The translations under genes and the position numbers were made by a program. DNA of 64,000 nucleotides from Panopea generosa. Taxonomy: Eukaryota; Mollusca; Bivalvia; Adapedonta; Hiatellidae. The stretch is taken from the NCBI GenBank assembly GCA_029582155.1, contig CM055896.1, positions 30,991,609-31,055,608 of the forward strand, read 5' to 3'. Under the pieces are notes generated by a model. That model was not told the DNA's origin, ran no database searches, and saw only the letters and a program-made list of their open reading frames with translations. This document shows, in pieces, positions 38,901 to 53,900 of this stretch. Within the stretch, counting starts at the first letter, position 1. Every line of letters starts with the position of its first letter.

Positions 38901-41900
38901 AATATGTTTTGTAAATATGAAGTTAATACTGATGATCATCGATCAAAGTCGAGCGGTTCCAACAGTGGTATTCGTTTTGAAACTACAAAGTTTATTCTAA
39001 AAAGATAAATCGCTTTTGGACGGCGAATACGTATAAATTTAAGCCTATGATACATATAGTTAACATCCGTGGGTGAGTGTTTTTACAATAATTTTATTGC
39101 TAATTATGAAATTAAAATTTAAATTAATCAATAATTACATACGGCAGTTATCTAACTTAGTTATTGTAATAGGGTTGATGACTTGGAAGACTTGTGTAAA
39201 GTTTCAATCAAATACATTGAGTGGTTTGTGATATATGGACTTGTTGGTACTTGCACGCAAAACTTTAACCAGAATGTCTAAGTTAAACAAGGGTAATAAT
39301 TTGTATCATATTCATGCAAGAGTTATTTAACTTGGTTACTGTAATATGTTTGATGACTAGGAAGGCTTGTGTAAAGTATCAAATCAATACATACATTGGT
39401 TACTGAGATAGGGATTTGATGGTATATGCATGCAAATCTTTAACCAGAATTTCTTAGTGAAACAAGGGCAATAGTTTGAATTGTATTCATGCAAGAGTTA
39501 CCTAACTTGCATGCAAAACTTTTACCAGAATTTCTAAGTAAAACAAGGGCAGTAATTTATATTATATTCATGCAAGCGTTATTTAACTGAAGTATTGTAG
39601 AAGAGTTGATGACTAGGAAAGCTTGTGTAAAGTTTCAATGCCATACATGCAATGGTTACGGAGATAGGGATTTGCATGCAAAACTTTAATCAAAATTTCT
39701 TAGTCAAACAAGGGCAATAATTTGTATTATATTCATGTAAGCGTTATCTAACTTAAGTATTGTAGAAGAGTTGATGACTATGAAAGCTTGTGTAAAGTTT
39801 CAATGCCATACATGCAATGGTTACGGAGATAGGGATTAGCATGCAAAACTTTAACCAAAATTTCTAAGTCAAACAAAGGCAATTATTTGTATTAGATTCA
39901 TGCAAGAGTTAGCTTAATAAGTTACTGTAGTAATATTGATGATTAGGAAGGCTTCTGTAAAGTATCGAATCAATACATACATTGGTTACTGAGATAGGGA
40001 TTTGATGGTATATGCATGCAAATCTTTAACCAGAATTTCTTAGTGAAACAAGGGCAATAGTTTGAATTGTATTCATGCAAGAGTTACCTAACTTGCATGC
40101 AAAACTTTTACCAAAATTTCTAAGTAAAACAAGGGCAGTAATTTATATTATATTCATGCAAGCGTTATTTAACTGAAGTATTGTAGAAGAGTTGATGACT
40201 AGGAAAGCTTGTGTAAAGTTTCAATGCCATACATGCAATGGTTACGGAGATAGGGATTTGCATGCAAAACTTTAACCAAAATTTCTTAGTCAAACAAGGG
40301 CAATAATTTGTATTATATTCATGTAAGCGTTATCTAACTTAAGTATTGTAGAAGAGTTGATGACTATGAAAGCTTGTGTAAAGTTTCAATGCCATACATG
40401 CAATGGTTACGGAGATAGGGATTAGCATGCAAAACTTTAACCAAAATTTCTAAGTCAAACAAAGGCAATTATTTGTATTAGATTCATGCAAGAGTTAGCT
40501 TAATAAGTTACTGTAGTAATATTGATGATTAGGAAGGCTTCTGTAAAGTATTAAAGCAATACATGCAATGGTTACTGAGAAAAGGACTTCCAAGCAAAAC
40601 TTTAACCGAGTGTGACGCCGACGCCCGGGTGAGTAGAAAGAAAAGCTCTTTTTATTCTCCGAATAGTCGAGATAAAAAAGATAAAAATGGTAAATTAACT
40701 GAAAGTACAATTTGTTTGGTTTGAAATTATGTTTGAAGTAGATTTTGTAAACAAGAATACACGAGGTCAAGCTTGAAGGGAGGTTATCAGAAATTAAACG
40801 CTACAGTTGTCTTAAAACATTAAAATATTTTTCAAATGAATAAAAAGCATCTCACGACCAATAAGAATGAAATACGAATGGCTTGGTATGCCAAATCCAT
40901 CAAAACTTAACAAAATCAATATTTGAATTGGAGTGGTAAACTTGAAACGAAATCCCCATTCTAACAATACACAACACTTAAAACTGCTTGTTAACCTTCA
41001 CATTGTCATACAGACTCTATCTAAAATGAAACAATGTTTACTTGTACACCTGTATAACAGATCAAGCTGAAATCAAAATGAAACGACATAACTAATTTAA
41101 TACGTCACAAAATATGTTGCATTTTTAAGCGGGAAATATATTTAAGTCTAACCCAGGCCCAAGTTAGAAAATCCCCTTTCAATATTTTATTTTGGCATTT
41201 TTAAATAAATATATTCTTTTGGCAATACGGGGCATAGCCTGATTAAATAAGGCGTGAATGGACAGCTTTTTTATTATTTTAATATCTGATCTGCTGTCCA
41301 TAACGCCTTATTGCGCTAGACCAATTTATGTACTGGAAAAAAAAATCCACCGACACCGCTTCGCTGTGTATGTCATTTAACGCTGTTATACGGCATGACA
41401 ACATAAACAAACTGTTGAAATAAATCAATGAAGTATTAATTTCTCAAACGGTATAAATGAAATGCATCATTTTGTTGAGTTACAATGAAATTATTAACAG
41501 TTTACTGGGTGGACCATCAAAATCATAATCACGAACGAAATTTTAGCGTCACGCGCACCTGTTACGGAAATGAATAATTGTCCACCGTGAACAACATATA
41601 ACGGAGAAGATTTGATGTACACACAGTTGAAGCGAAATACACACAGAAGTTTATTTTTTTTTGAAAGTTGGTGCATAGTAATCATTCTTTGTTGTTATGA
41701 TTTAAATATTATGAAATGGTTATGAATAAAGAAAATAAAATACGTTACCATGTATTTTTATAAGGATTTGCAATCTATATAGCATAAGCAGTGACTTAAA
41801 AATACTTAATGGATAGGTCACTGATATAAGTCCTTGAGAATTTGGTATTTTACATACATTATAATGGTTTAGGGTTTAGGTGGTCATTCTAAAAATATGA

Positions 41901-44900
41901 TTTAACATTTGACCTTTTTAAATAATAAAAACAATACGGATCTAGTATATAATTACCCCAGACAACTTCCTCTTATTTTATAGGAATGAAATATAGCTGA
42001 AATACGAATAAACGCGTGCTGAGAATGTATTACATCTTTTAAAATAATAATTTGAGGAGTGGGTGCTTTTACACTTTTAAATTATTATATAAATATATTT
42101 TCTATATGAAACATAATCCTAATTACCCCCAGAAAACTTTACTTATTTCTAGTTTTCTTGACTGTAAATTTAGAAAAAGGGTTATTGCTTCAATACGGAT
42201 ACACGCAATGACCCGTTTATGATACATGTATTACTCTTTATGTGTTGGGTAATTTTTTTTACAAAAACAATATTAAAAAAGTACCTAAAAAACTATTCAA
42301 ATAGTAGCAGTTCGAGTATCTTGGGTGCGATATCAAACAATAACTACATAATATCGTACATATAGATACCTATGTGCCGCAGAGACGTACGTGTGTTAAA
42401 CCAAGTCACTGTCTGTTGTGCTCCTATATGCTCACTCAGATATTAGCTATCTAAACTTGAAAGAATTGGGGTTTTGGGGGGATTTTTTTCAAGAATTATG
42501 TCCATTTACAACAAAAACAACTTACATAAAGCTACCTACATACAGAATGCGAAAATACTGGGTCTGAAAAAAGCGAACAAATAAATTTTGATAGCAAAAA
42601 AAGGTACGGAAGTAAAGAAAGTTTTTGTATACTATGCCTCGCGGCACCGTAAAGGTCACTTGTGTTATTGTCAGTCACTTCAATCAATTATTGTATTCTG
42701 TTGTTAGTTTGATATTGTAAAGTTTAAACCCAATATATAATTATGTGGGATATTTCATGGTTAAGATGAGATTACAAAATATGCAGTGCAAAGCGGAAAT
42801 ACTTCAGAGGTCACTTGTCACAAACTAAATTTAAATGTAACTTGACTAAAGATAGTACTATAAACTGTGTATATGGGCATTTTTGAGGAAATTGAATATA
42901 AAAATAGTCAGGAAATATATGCATCAAAATGTGAGAGATTGATGAGCTGTCACGGTAATTAGCGGGTGCAAGCTGCGAATTTTTAAAAAGTTAGTCAGTT
43001 ATACTTGGGAAAGCAAGGTATACGGTCATGTAGGAATTTTGGACAGTTTTATTTTGGAAGGCCAGGTGGACGGTCATGTAAAATTAAGACTTAACATGGG
43101 GAAGACGGGTTGTTCAGATGGGTTTTAGATGGTTGGATGTTGTAGAATTGCAAGTTGAGTTGCATGATATGATCGAGATAATGGGTAATGTTTGAATGGG
43201 AACTGATACAAAAATGGGGACATATTTTGAACTTTATTTTAGAAATTGCACATGTGTTGAATAGAATTCATTAAAGTTTAAAATGACAGTTGTAACAACG
43301 TAAGAAATAAATGTATATAGAAAATCGTGCGTTATGTGTTAATGATGTGCGATGGTGAAACACACTTAATATGAGCCAGTAAATAGGTCGACAAGATCAC
43401 ACACTGTGTGTATAGCTGAAATCGCTTGTACTCTAACTGAATTCCACTTGTCATGAAGGTGTTGAACAGGCATTTTACATAAACTTCTTTAAAACGAAAG
43501 CGAATGGCCGAGCACGAAGACTACACACAAACGTGCAACCTAGTTGTAAGCTTATTGAAAACATAATTTTAACTGTCGTGTTTGTTGTTATGCGAGTTAC
43601 CAATCTGACCATTACGGGGACTTCCGTACAATAGAGTGTTGGGCCGTTGTGTCATTAAGCAAGACACCTTGTCCGTAGTATAAGCTTAGTACTGGATCTA
43701 CGCAAGTATTCTTCAAACATGATCTGTTGTAAGCAATTGTTTCTCAATCAAGGTAACATAAATAAATAAATCTATATTTGCCATTTTAAGGCGACTTCTG
43801 TCTGTAAAAAGACTTAAATATTGTCTATTTACATGAACATGTTTTCATTTTTCATAAAAGAAAACAATATAAAGAGAAAGAGAAGATTATAATCGTGTAA
43901 ACAACTATCGTCGATATTATGTTCAAGTTTTAAACCTTTATTTCTCTCAAAAAGTCACCCTTGCTATTACAAATAACTTGTTCAATTAGAGAATAATTCA
44001 ATATTCTGCCGAAAAAGTGACTTCGGCATCGAACTTTCATTGTAATATATCACTTATTAAATTCTTCGAAAAGTAATATATATATCCTATATCAGAGACC
44101 CATATACAGAGATAAGTGATTGTATTTGCTTGTCTAAATTTCTGATGGCACATTTGGCGCTCGGCTGATAAAACATAGACTTTAGTGTATCTACATATCT
44201 TTCGTATTTACATATTTTATGTATGTTATATATCGTATTGTGATATTTTGATACACCCACCTTGGTCACACATCACTCCTTTCCATCCTGCCTCACATAA
44301 CTGTTCACAAATACCGTTGACGATACTACAATTTTTGTACCCTCCTTTACAGTGGTCGCTACAATTCTGAATACAGTTTTCGCCATAGGAACCGGGCAAA
44401 CATCCTATAAAATAGTACAAAGTGGTCATCCAATATATATCATGCAACTATTCCTATAACCTATAACTATAACCTTATATATGAAATGTCCTACTGGTTC
44501 GTTCAGTCTACATGATTATTCGAATAAAGCATATATATAATCACTCTCTAACAACTATTCAAACATGATACAAACTATAATGTAAAAATACAGTTAAATA
44601 TATCTAGATATTCAAATTATATGTTTTCTCTGTCAGAGAAGATTATTAAAATGTATCTTAAGGTATAATTATTATTGTCATATTTATAATTCAAGTTTGT
44701 CTTTGTATTGTTTTATAATACGAATAATAATAATAATGATAATGATAATAATAATACCTGTATTTTAAGAAGGTAACATATTAAGATCGTACAACAGTAA
44801 AAGTGTATCTACCATAAAGACCTTCAAAATTACATTAAAGTTATACAAACATAGCACATTTGAATAACTGGAATAGAAATAGAAAGCTATATACGAGATT

Positions 44901-47900
44901 ATACATGTTATAAAAGAACAACAACTGCAGCTTAAGAATGTTATTCTGGTTAATAAAAACACTCTATAATAGAGTGTAAAGAAAATGATAACCATACTTG
45001 TACAAGAATAGCATTCCCAACATCCATGCCTACATTAGTAAAATAATGAACATTCTAAAACTTAACTGAAGTTGAATGAATGCAGTATCTTTATTTTCAG
45101 CTGATCGCAAATTGTATATTTTCTTTTTTGATACCATTTAACTACTAATATAATAAGGCGCTAATTTATTAAGTGCTTGTATACAATTAATCCATTTTGA
45201 TATTTGCAACGTTCATTAAACGATAATCATCCCGTTTGAATTGTGTAAATTGATTGCTAATGTACATTAAAATTAACTTCATGTATCATCGCTCATAGGA
45301 TTATGCTCACATTTATCAACTGCCAATGGCAATATTAATATAACACTCATATATTATCAATTACAGATCGTTAGTTCTGTGTCTTAGTGCAACGTGAGAT
45401 CTGCTGCTTTTAATTCTTGTCATTATACTGTGCTAAATTCCTAGCCGGAAAACGATGTTGAAATATTTTGTGAATCTGGACTCTAAATTCACGTTTGGAA
45501 TATAGTTTGGTATTTTAAATTAATAACTTCTAACTAAACAATCGAGTTAAATAAAAAAAACAAACAGCAATTCAAACGGAGATGAAAGATGGAATCATTT
45601 CGTTGCGCACTCGAAAAATGATGTATACAAATAATTACGTACGTTCTTCACACGTCTGCCCACGCCATCCTGGAGAACAGCCGTTCGGGCATATACCATT
45701 ATCCTTCTGACAAGTTGCATTTTCTTTACAATTGACACATACTTGGCTACAGTTTGATCCATAAGTTCCATCATCGCAGACTATCAGAGAAAAAACATTA
45801 AATAATATACTAGTATATACGATTTGGTATCGTTAATTTGTTGGATACTTTATCGATTTCTGTATAATTTCAAAGTATAATGATTTGTGATAATTAATAT
45901 AATGAATGCATGGACTTATAAACTGCATGTAGCTGTACGAATAAGTGAACCATGAATGGGTCCATATAAATATTTACTAGTTGCATGTTAGTTTTCATGG
46001 ATGTTCATTCCTTATATATATTATCGAAGCATACATTCTACAGCGGTAAATTAATTAGTGTATACATTATTAAAGTGTAGGTCATTTAATGGTACATCAA
46101 TATAAACATTTCTATTTTGTACTCCCGCATCTATAACACTTACTAAGAAATGTCATATTATATTAAACGGAACCAAATAACCTATACTATATCTGTTACG
46201 CCGTTTTATTGTATCATCTACAAAATCAAAAGTTGCCGTTGTCAGGTATGCATTTATGTGTTATGAGGAACAAATGTATATATAATGGCCTAGATCGAGG
46301 TCGCATGCGATTGGCCCAACAACTTTTAATGGCCGCCAAACAACATGCACCTACTTTCAGGCCGATCCCGAACAAAAAATCTGGTAGTTCTGTATTATAC
46401 GTTCAATAAAAGAATTATGTCACGAACATTAATTGTGAATATAATACAATGTGTTATAAATGATACGATTTACCTGGTTTGAATATTGGTTATTTACTCA
46501 TGAATTATTTGAAAGCTATTTATTTATGAAAGACATGTACCTGATTCACATGCTGTTGTGTGTTTATATCCATATTTGCACCCTTGTGGGCAGTGTCCTG
46601 TTTGGACACTACATGGTCCTGCGTTGAGACAATTTCCGCATAAATTATCACAACTTATACCCCATCTACTTGCATTGCATTCTGTAGTATAAATAGAACA
46701 TACCACCATCACATGTGTAATAAATAGTGTGTGATTATGTATGATACATTATCATAAACATGTAAGCATTACATTATGCATGTATTAATTACTGCCTGTA
46801 AAGATATAAAGAATATGCGACTGTCTGTTTTATTTCAAAATGCAAACAGAAAGTATTGTAACTCTATATAATAAAAATATATATATTAACATGAATGTAT
46901 GCAGAATAGTAAATTGAATACATTATTCGTCTGTAATTAAGTGTACAATCAAAATCGTTTCAAACAGTTATTATAATAATAATAATATTAAAAATAATAA
47001 TGATTTAGAAAAATAATAATTTTATAACATCATACCTCCGAATACTTGAACTTCACATATCTCAAGAGTCACATTTCCCATACTGAAAAGTCTCAAATAA
47101 CGAGTATTTGCGACCAGTGTTAAATACTTTATAAAGGTATTATTCCTGTAGCCGTCATAAAGTGTTGTCCAGTTGTCATTGGAATCATTTTTGGCATGTA
47201 ACCTGAAGTTCCTTAGTCCTTTTGAAATATATTAAGACGTCAGTATGAGTATTTAATAACAGTCAAAAAGTAGAAACTGTGTGTATTCCTACACAAATTG
47301 CAGCATTGAAGAAAGATTCACGAAACTCCACACACAAGTTAAACATAATACAATAGTGAGTCAAGGGCAAAAAGTAAATGAGAACAAAAACATTTTATGA
47401 AACTTCATACAGAATGAGAATGTCACGCCTAACAATCAATCATTTCTTCGCCTGTAAAAGTCATCGTTAAATAGTACAATGTCGCTTTTCAGCATTGTGA
47501 ATGTTGAATATAAAGAAATAAGAGAAGACTCACACGACGACGCTTGATATTGATGGATTTTCATGATAGTACACACGACAGGAAAGTCTACCAATAAGTA
47601 TATCTTGTCACATTTAGGATAAAATACTAGTATTTAATCATGCATGTTACATGTGAACTGGCGAATATTTAACAATTATATCATTACCTAATAGATGATC
47701 AACCAAATCGTGATGATAATATTATAATAGTGTATAATGTATCTACTACTCTAACATACCATTTGTTGAAGTCAAAATGTGTACAGCTTGGATATTCATT
47801 ATATAGTTGAGGTCAACACTCCACCATGGATGATTCTCTTGTTGAGTAGAGCTACATTTATTTGAAGAATATTCTATAACGCCATCTACCGTTACAGACG

Positions 47901-50900
47901 AATTAGAACTAGTTCCGGCGTAGTATGAGCTCTGATTTGTTTGTTTTCCAAAAGCCACATTTTTACCTTAAATATATTGTTTGGATATGTTCACAAAGGA
48001 AACAACATATTGAGTAAGAAGACGCTCCATTGCTGCTATATAAAAAGCAGAAGTCAAAAACGTAACGTCCTGTAGCGGATACGATAATTTATGAAACACA
48101 CATCTTTAAACAAAATCTTAAGATAATATTATGTTTGTCAATTGTAAATTAACACCGCTGTTGTTAAAGTATACTCAAAATAAATAAAAAGGTTCGTTCT
48201 TCTGTTCATGTATGTTGTATATGCGTATATTTCATGTCTACACAATTGGTATGCGCCATGGAATCTACGAAATGAACAACCAATAAAAAATGTTATTTGA
48301 AAGTTAAAAGAAGACATTAAGACATAATATTTTGTCGAGCATATTTAATTCATATGCTTGAACACTCTGCTTTCGTAAATTTTGAAGTATATTACACAAA
48401 TATTAAACAATTAAAAAAAATATTAAAAGTAAAAAAAATAATTTGTCACAAATCGAATGTATTAAGTATTAGTTTCCTTTCAGTAAAGGTTAAACATTGT
48501 ATTTTAGTATACTTAATTAAGAAATACTGTTGGTTAAAAAACAGAACGTGTATACCGGTGGAAATAATAGTTAGTATGTAAAGTTATGCCTCTTAGAAGT
48601 GACGGTATAAGTATTTTAACCACATATGTGTGTGTTATTGGAAATATAACTGACATACATTAATAAACGACATATCGTTTCAGATTTTATTAATAGTTGA
48701 AAAAATATTTATGAAATTATGTGTATTACCATTGATATAGTATATATACATAATTTATCATTATTATATTTATACATGCGTTTATGAATATTTGCCAAAA
48801 CTCAAACTTCTTTAAGAGGTTTAGTACAATAAGAAAGAAAACAGAATATAACACCATACAGTTTTTTTTAAAAAGATGTTACCTCCATAAATTCGGATGT
48901 CACATATGACAAGTTGTGTAGAAGAGCCATCCAACTGTATCCTGACTTGGTTGCCCACCAGGGGTTGGTCACATGTTACTTCTATAGTGTTACTGAGAGA
49001 AGTCATATTAGGATAAGTGTAACACAGCTGTCGTGTGGAGGAATTCGGTGACTTAATAGTTGGTTCTCTAGAATCTTCTTCCACCGTGACATTAAATTTT
49101 TTAAAATTATCTGAAATAAGAGAGTATATACCCTGCTATTGTTGTTCTTAATGAATACTGCGTTTATGTATAAATAAAGGGAGATAATCGAAATCACAAC
49201 AAACTGCATCATCTTAGTACTTCCAGTTATGTATTTTATACAGTGTGTGCGTATTTACAAATCGTCTACATTGCAATAAAACAGTTTAAATTTCATTAAG
49301 TGTCCAAGTTAACTGCATGTATATTATATTTATAAAATGTTTTAAAAATACAAACATCTGCTTGTATCAAGAAAAGGAAAACACAATGAAATTTAAGCAG
49401 TATTAATTGCCAAACATTTTAAAAAAACAATACGATACGTGAAATCACTCAAAACTATACTGTAATGATGAAACTTGCGGTTCTCTGTCAACCATATCAT
49501 TTGGTTACCGGTTGCCATGTACACATTTTACTCAATATTGTCTTATTTTTCCATATTATGAACATTATGAATCCAACGATTTAATAAGTTAGACACAGAG
49601 GACAAGTATGACAAATTTCAGGGTTGTTTCTAATGTAATGGCCAAATAATAGGACTTAGACGATAATCGGCAGTGTACTGCAGATTGAAAATGATCTCAT
49701 AAAGTTGTACAGGATGTTGCATTCGCTTGTACTGAGGATTGATATTTAAAAATGTGATAATTAGTGTTTATTATGCCATCGATCTGCATTCCTAAATCCC
49801 AGCAATCACATTTCATTGATTAAGAGTTGCGCATGTTACGTGTAGACTTAAAAAGTAATTCTTTATGATATATTATCTTCATTATCAAAAAGAGAATAAT
49901 AATTAACTATTCGCTTTGTTTCAATGCAAATTAAATATTAAACATTTAAATATAAATTATTATTTCTAAGAATTTTACATTTACAGCATGATTCAATTTG
50001 AATTGACGTTTTGAAAATCACTGTAAATACATCGTTCCGAAAATTGTCGTATTTGCCGAATTTCTGTATTGATGGTTAGCAAATGCGAGTAAATCACTAA
50101 ATATACAACTAGTTGTAATCTGTAATAATAATAAAATAATACATTGACACAAAGTCATATTGCATGACTGATAGTCTTAAGCATCTTCGTCGCTGGATAT
50201 TTTTTAAACTGACCTCCACAACGGCTATTTCAATAAAATGAAGACACATTTTCTTCCTAGGAAAGAGTGATTGATTGAATAGATGGTGTCAGTTATATGC
50301 CATCGAGAGTCAAAAGACGATCAGTTAGCCTAATCACTATTTCCGGCGATCCTTGAAGGTTAAGCCGTACTTGAGCACATCAATCTCCGCCAATAACTGA
50401 TAACTTCCTCACTTGAGTCAGGGTGATAGACGAATGGTATTGAGTCACAATCCGTTTATTAATCATCATTGATACTGTGGCCGGTTGGGATTCGAACTCA
50501 AGACCCTTTAATGGTTAGTCAGACGCGATACCGAATGAGGCAACCGGGCCCGGACTATTACTATGTCTATTTTTTTTATCAAATAACATTAAATTTAGGC
50601 CAAAAAAAAAAATATAAAAAAAAAAGAAGAGATAGAAATTAAAATAAAGGAGATAGTATGAGGAAATATTATGACAATCAGAATCCCATTACATTTTTTT
50701 TTTCAAAAATGAAATTTTGAAGACGTTTGTTTTTTACGAATACAAGCGCCTAACATTATTAAGATAAGTATGTCAGAATCCTCTTTTGACTCACGTACCC
50801 GGGGTCAGGGGTGGGGGTGTGTGTGTGTGGGGGGGGGGGGGGGGCTGGGTTGGTGGGAGAGACACTTGACCCAAATATTGGTACATATTTGCTCTGTAAA

Positions 50901-53900
50901 CTCTCTTATAAGGACATCATTCAGTTTTATACGACAAATAAAAGACCTGTGTTTTATTTTTGCAAATGTCAAATTACTTTGTAATGCACCATGTCTAAAA
51001 ATATATGATTAAACCCACCCTAGCAGCAATTTCCGAGCTGGGAGCTCATTGAATAAGACCAAGAATCGTAATGTTCGGACCCTATTGTCGATGCGTCTCC
51101 GTTTTAAACTTATCTATTTCAATCCATTCGGTCCCATGATTTCATTACAAGATTATGCATTATAATGTGCTTTTTTTTAAATACTTGGACTACGATTTAA
51201 CATCTTTTCGTTAGATTTATCGGGAATTAAGTAGCACGTATGTAAACACTGCCATTACTGTACCAACATGAAATGCATTTTTGAAACGTCTTATGAAAAA
51301 ACAAAAGATTCGTGAAGACATGTTCATGACGAATCCACGTTGGGCATGGTGTCAGCAAGTCACAAGGACTCACCAAGTCACTAAGTCCACTTGTAATTCA
51401 ACCTGGACGACCATCCAGCCTACGTGGTGCAAGGCGTCAGCAAGTGAATGGAGTCAGCAAGTCTACCACGACTCACCAAGACACCAAGTCTACTTGTAAG
51501 TCAACTGGACGACCATCCAGCATACGTGGTGCATGGCGTCAGCAAGTCCACCACGACTCACCAAGTCACCAAGTCCACTTGTAAATCAACCTTGACGACC
51601 ATCAAGCCTACATGGTGCATGGCGTCAGATAGTCCATTACGACTCACCAAGTCACCAAGTCCACTTGTAAGTCAACCTGGACGACTATCCAATCTACGTG
51701 GTGCATGGCGTCAGCAAGTCTACCATGACTCACCAAGTCACCAAGCCCACTTGTAAGTCAACCTGAACGACCATCAAGTCTACGTGATGCATGGCGTCAG
51801 CAAGTCTACCACGACTCACCAAGTCACCAAGTCCACTTGTAAGTCAACCTGGACGACCATCCAGCCTACGTGTTGCATGGCGTCAGCAAGTCCACCACGA
51901 CTCACCAAGTCACCAAGCCAACTTGTAAGTCAACCTGGACGACCATCCAGCCTACATGGTGCATGGCGTCAGCAAGTCTACCACGACTCACCAAGTCACC
52001 AAGTCCGCTTGTAAGTCAACCTGGACGACCATCCAGCCTACGTGGTGCATGGCGTCAGCAAGTCTACCACGACTCACCAAGTCACCAAGTCCACTTGTAA
52101 GTCAACCTGGATGACCATCCAGTCTACGTGGTCCGTCAGAAATTACATCTGATCGGTCATTTATTTCACCTGGTCCCCTCACAAGTACACCGAGAAGGTG
52201 TATTTCCAAATATAACAGTATGTGTGATCACTGCGAATAAGTTTTCAAATAAAGATTTGGATGGTCACATCTTAAAAATAAATAAATATGAGGACGTGTG
52301 AAATACGTGGGAAATGCTATATTCAAAGTATACAATTTCAATTCACGTAACAAATGCATGATATTAACGAACCCTTGTCAGCCAGTCCTAGTATTTTCAA
52401 GGCAGTTGAAATATACCAGTTTTCATTTGATCTGTCACAATTACATCAAATGCACTCAAAAAAGGGACAATCATTTTTCTGTATTTTTTTGTATTTCAAA
52501 TATACTTTATGATTTTTTGAGTAAATAGTGGTATTAAACATCACTTATCACATAAAAACGGGAGTTATCATTCTTCCGAATGTCAAATTACATGTTTGAT
52601 CCTAAAACAGAACAGTGGGGTATGATACACACCGCATTGCTTTTGTTATATATATCTGCAAAGTTTCTATCAATTAAAATTTATTTAACCGTTTAATGTC
52701 CATGTAATTGTGACTACACAACTGCTTCGTACATTATAAAGCAAGATAAATGCATTTTATCGTTAATGTTGGCAAGAAAACTTATTTACCATTGAAGCTA
52801 TTCCAAGTACTGTATAACTGGTTACAGATCAATACCCAGTACAAATAAATGCTATACCCAATACAACACGATTTTCACATGGCAAAAATAAGACGTTATT
52901 GAGTAAAATGTACACATAGAAACTGGTTTTTGAATGTTAAGGTTAGCAGAGAATCGCATGTTTCATCATTAAAGTACAGTTTTGAGTGACAACTGTAATA
53001 CTGAACTTTAGAAAAAAGAATAGGGCATTATCCGCTGTACGTTGTACCATCGTGATAATAAATTAACACAGTTTTCTTTCAAGCACAGAAACCAACAACA
53101 CATATTTAGTGTTTTGTCGCAATTTAAACATTATGAGATAACTTTGTATGTATTTCACGAAAAGTCATTCGGGGCCAAAATTCGACCCTTATCTTACCTG
53201 GTTCTTTATAAAATGAACCTACCTGCTTATTCGATAATGTCATGAACGGAGCGCTGTATTATAACTTATCTTCATTATACAATTGTACACATATGTTTGA
53301 GATATTTTATAACTCCATTTACCTAATTTGTTTGTGTCTGTTACCAGCACAAGTCCCGTGATAAGTTCCTGCCGAGGTAGCCAGAGTCTCCACCAAGGGA
53401 AGCTATCATTTGTCGATGTCCTGCTGCACGTTGTTATGTTACCATCTATGGCTCTCTCAGAATACTGAGGTGGTTTAATGTTACTACTATGCTGACTTTT
53501 TTCCATGGATGTAATATCTCCTGTATCGAGGGTCACAGCAAATAATAAATATACACTTTTGATTTATTTTACTACGATTGTGTTCATTACGACTTATATA
53601 AATAACGTTCGAAGCCTTCCTATGTAGAACCAGTCTGAAGCATATGCTTATATTTAGTGTCTTGCTAAAGGACACCACACGTAGCCGTGATTGGGGATCA
53701 AACCCACGACTCTTCGATCCTGGGTCCGATGACCTACCACTTGACCACGCACTTCAAACAGATAAATAGACAACTATTAAAAAATCCATGAATACATCCA
53801 ACTGGTATGGTTTGAAAAGCACCCTATCTGTGAATAGTTGACGCAGCATGTCAAATATTTCACAATATGTCTCAAATACATCTATTACAAATTGCATTAT

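Larger units (their letters stand above)
41235..44160. other. Stretch in the exon 9-10 intron without counterpart in the other copy
   Basis: Homology to the copy 1 intron stops near 41235 (after GGCAATACGGGG) and resumes near 44165 (at AAAACATAGACTTTAGTG). The roughly 2.9 kb between is unique in this window except for a family 1 SINE at 43.6 kb. No transposase or reverse transcriptase frame was recognised. Confidence 0.55.
38400..44450 (-). repeat. EGF exon-pair duplication, copy 2 (exons 9 and 10), expanded by insertions
   Basis: Homologous to copy 1 but about 4 kb longer. The extra length is a nested tandem repeat (39.14-40.63 kb) and an unrelated stretch (about 41.24-44.16 kb) within the intron. 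Confidence 0.85.

Noticed and set aside
46209-46409. 66-codon plus-strand frame in the exon 7-8 intron with a GC-richer end
   Set aside because: No family match or splice support; perhaps a mobile-element scrap.
51281-52100. Overlapping 70-100 codon frames with repeated STTTHQ or PRLTKSPS peptides
   Set aside because: They are translations of the 86-base minisatellite in shifting frames, not a repetitive protein gene.
51330-52135. CRISPR-like array
   Set aside because: The whole 86-base unit repeats with no unique spacers, in eukaryotic DNA.
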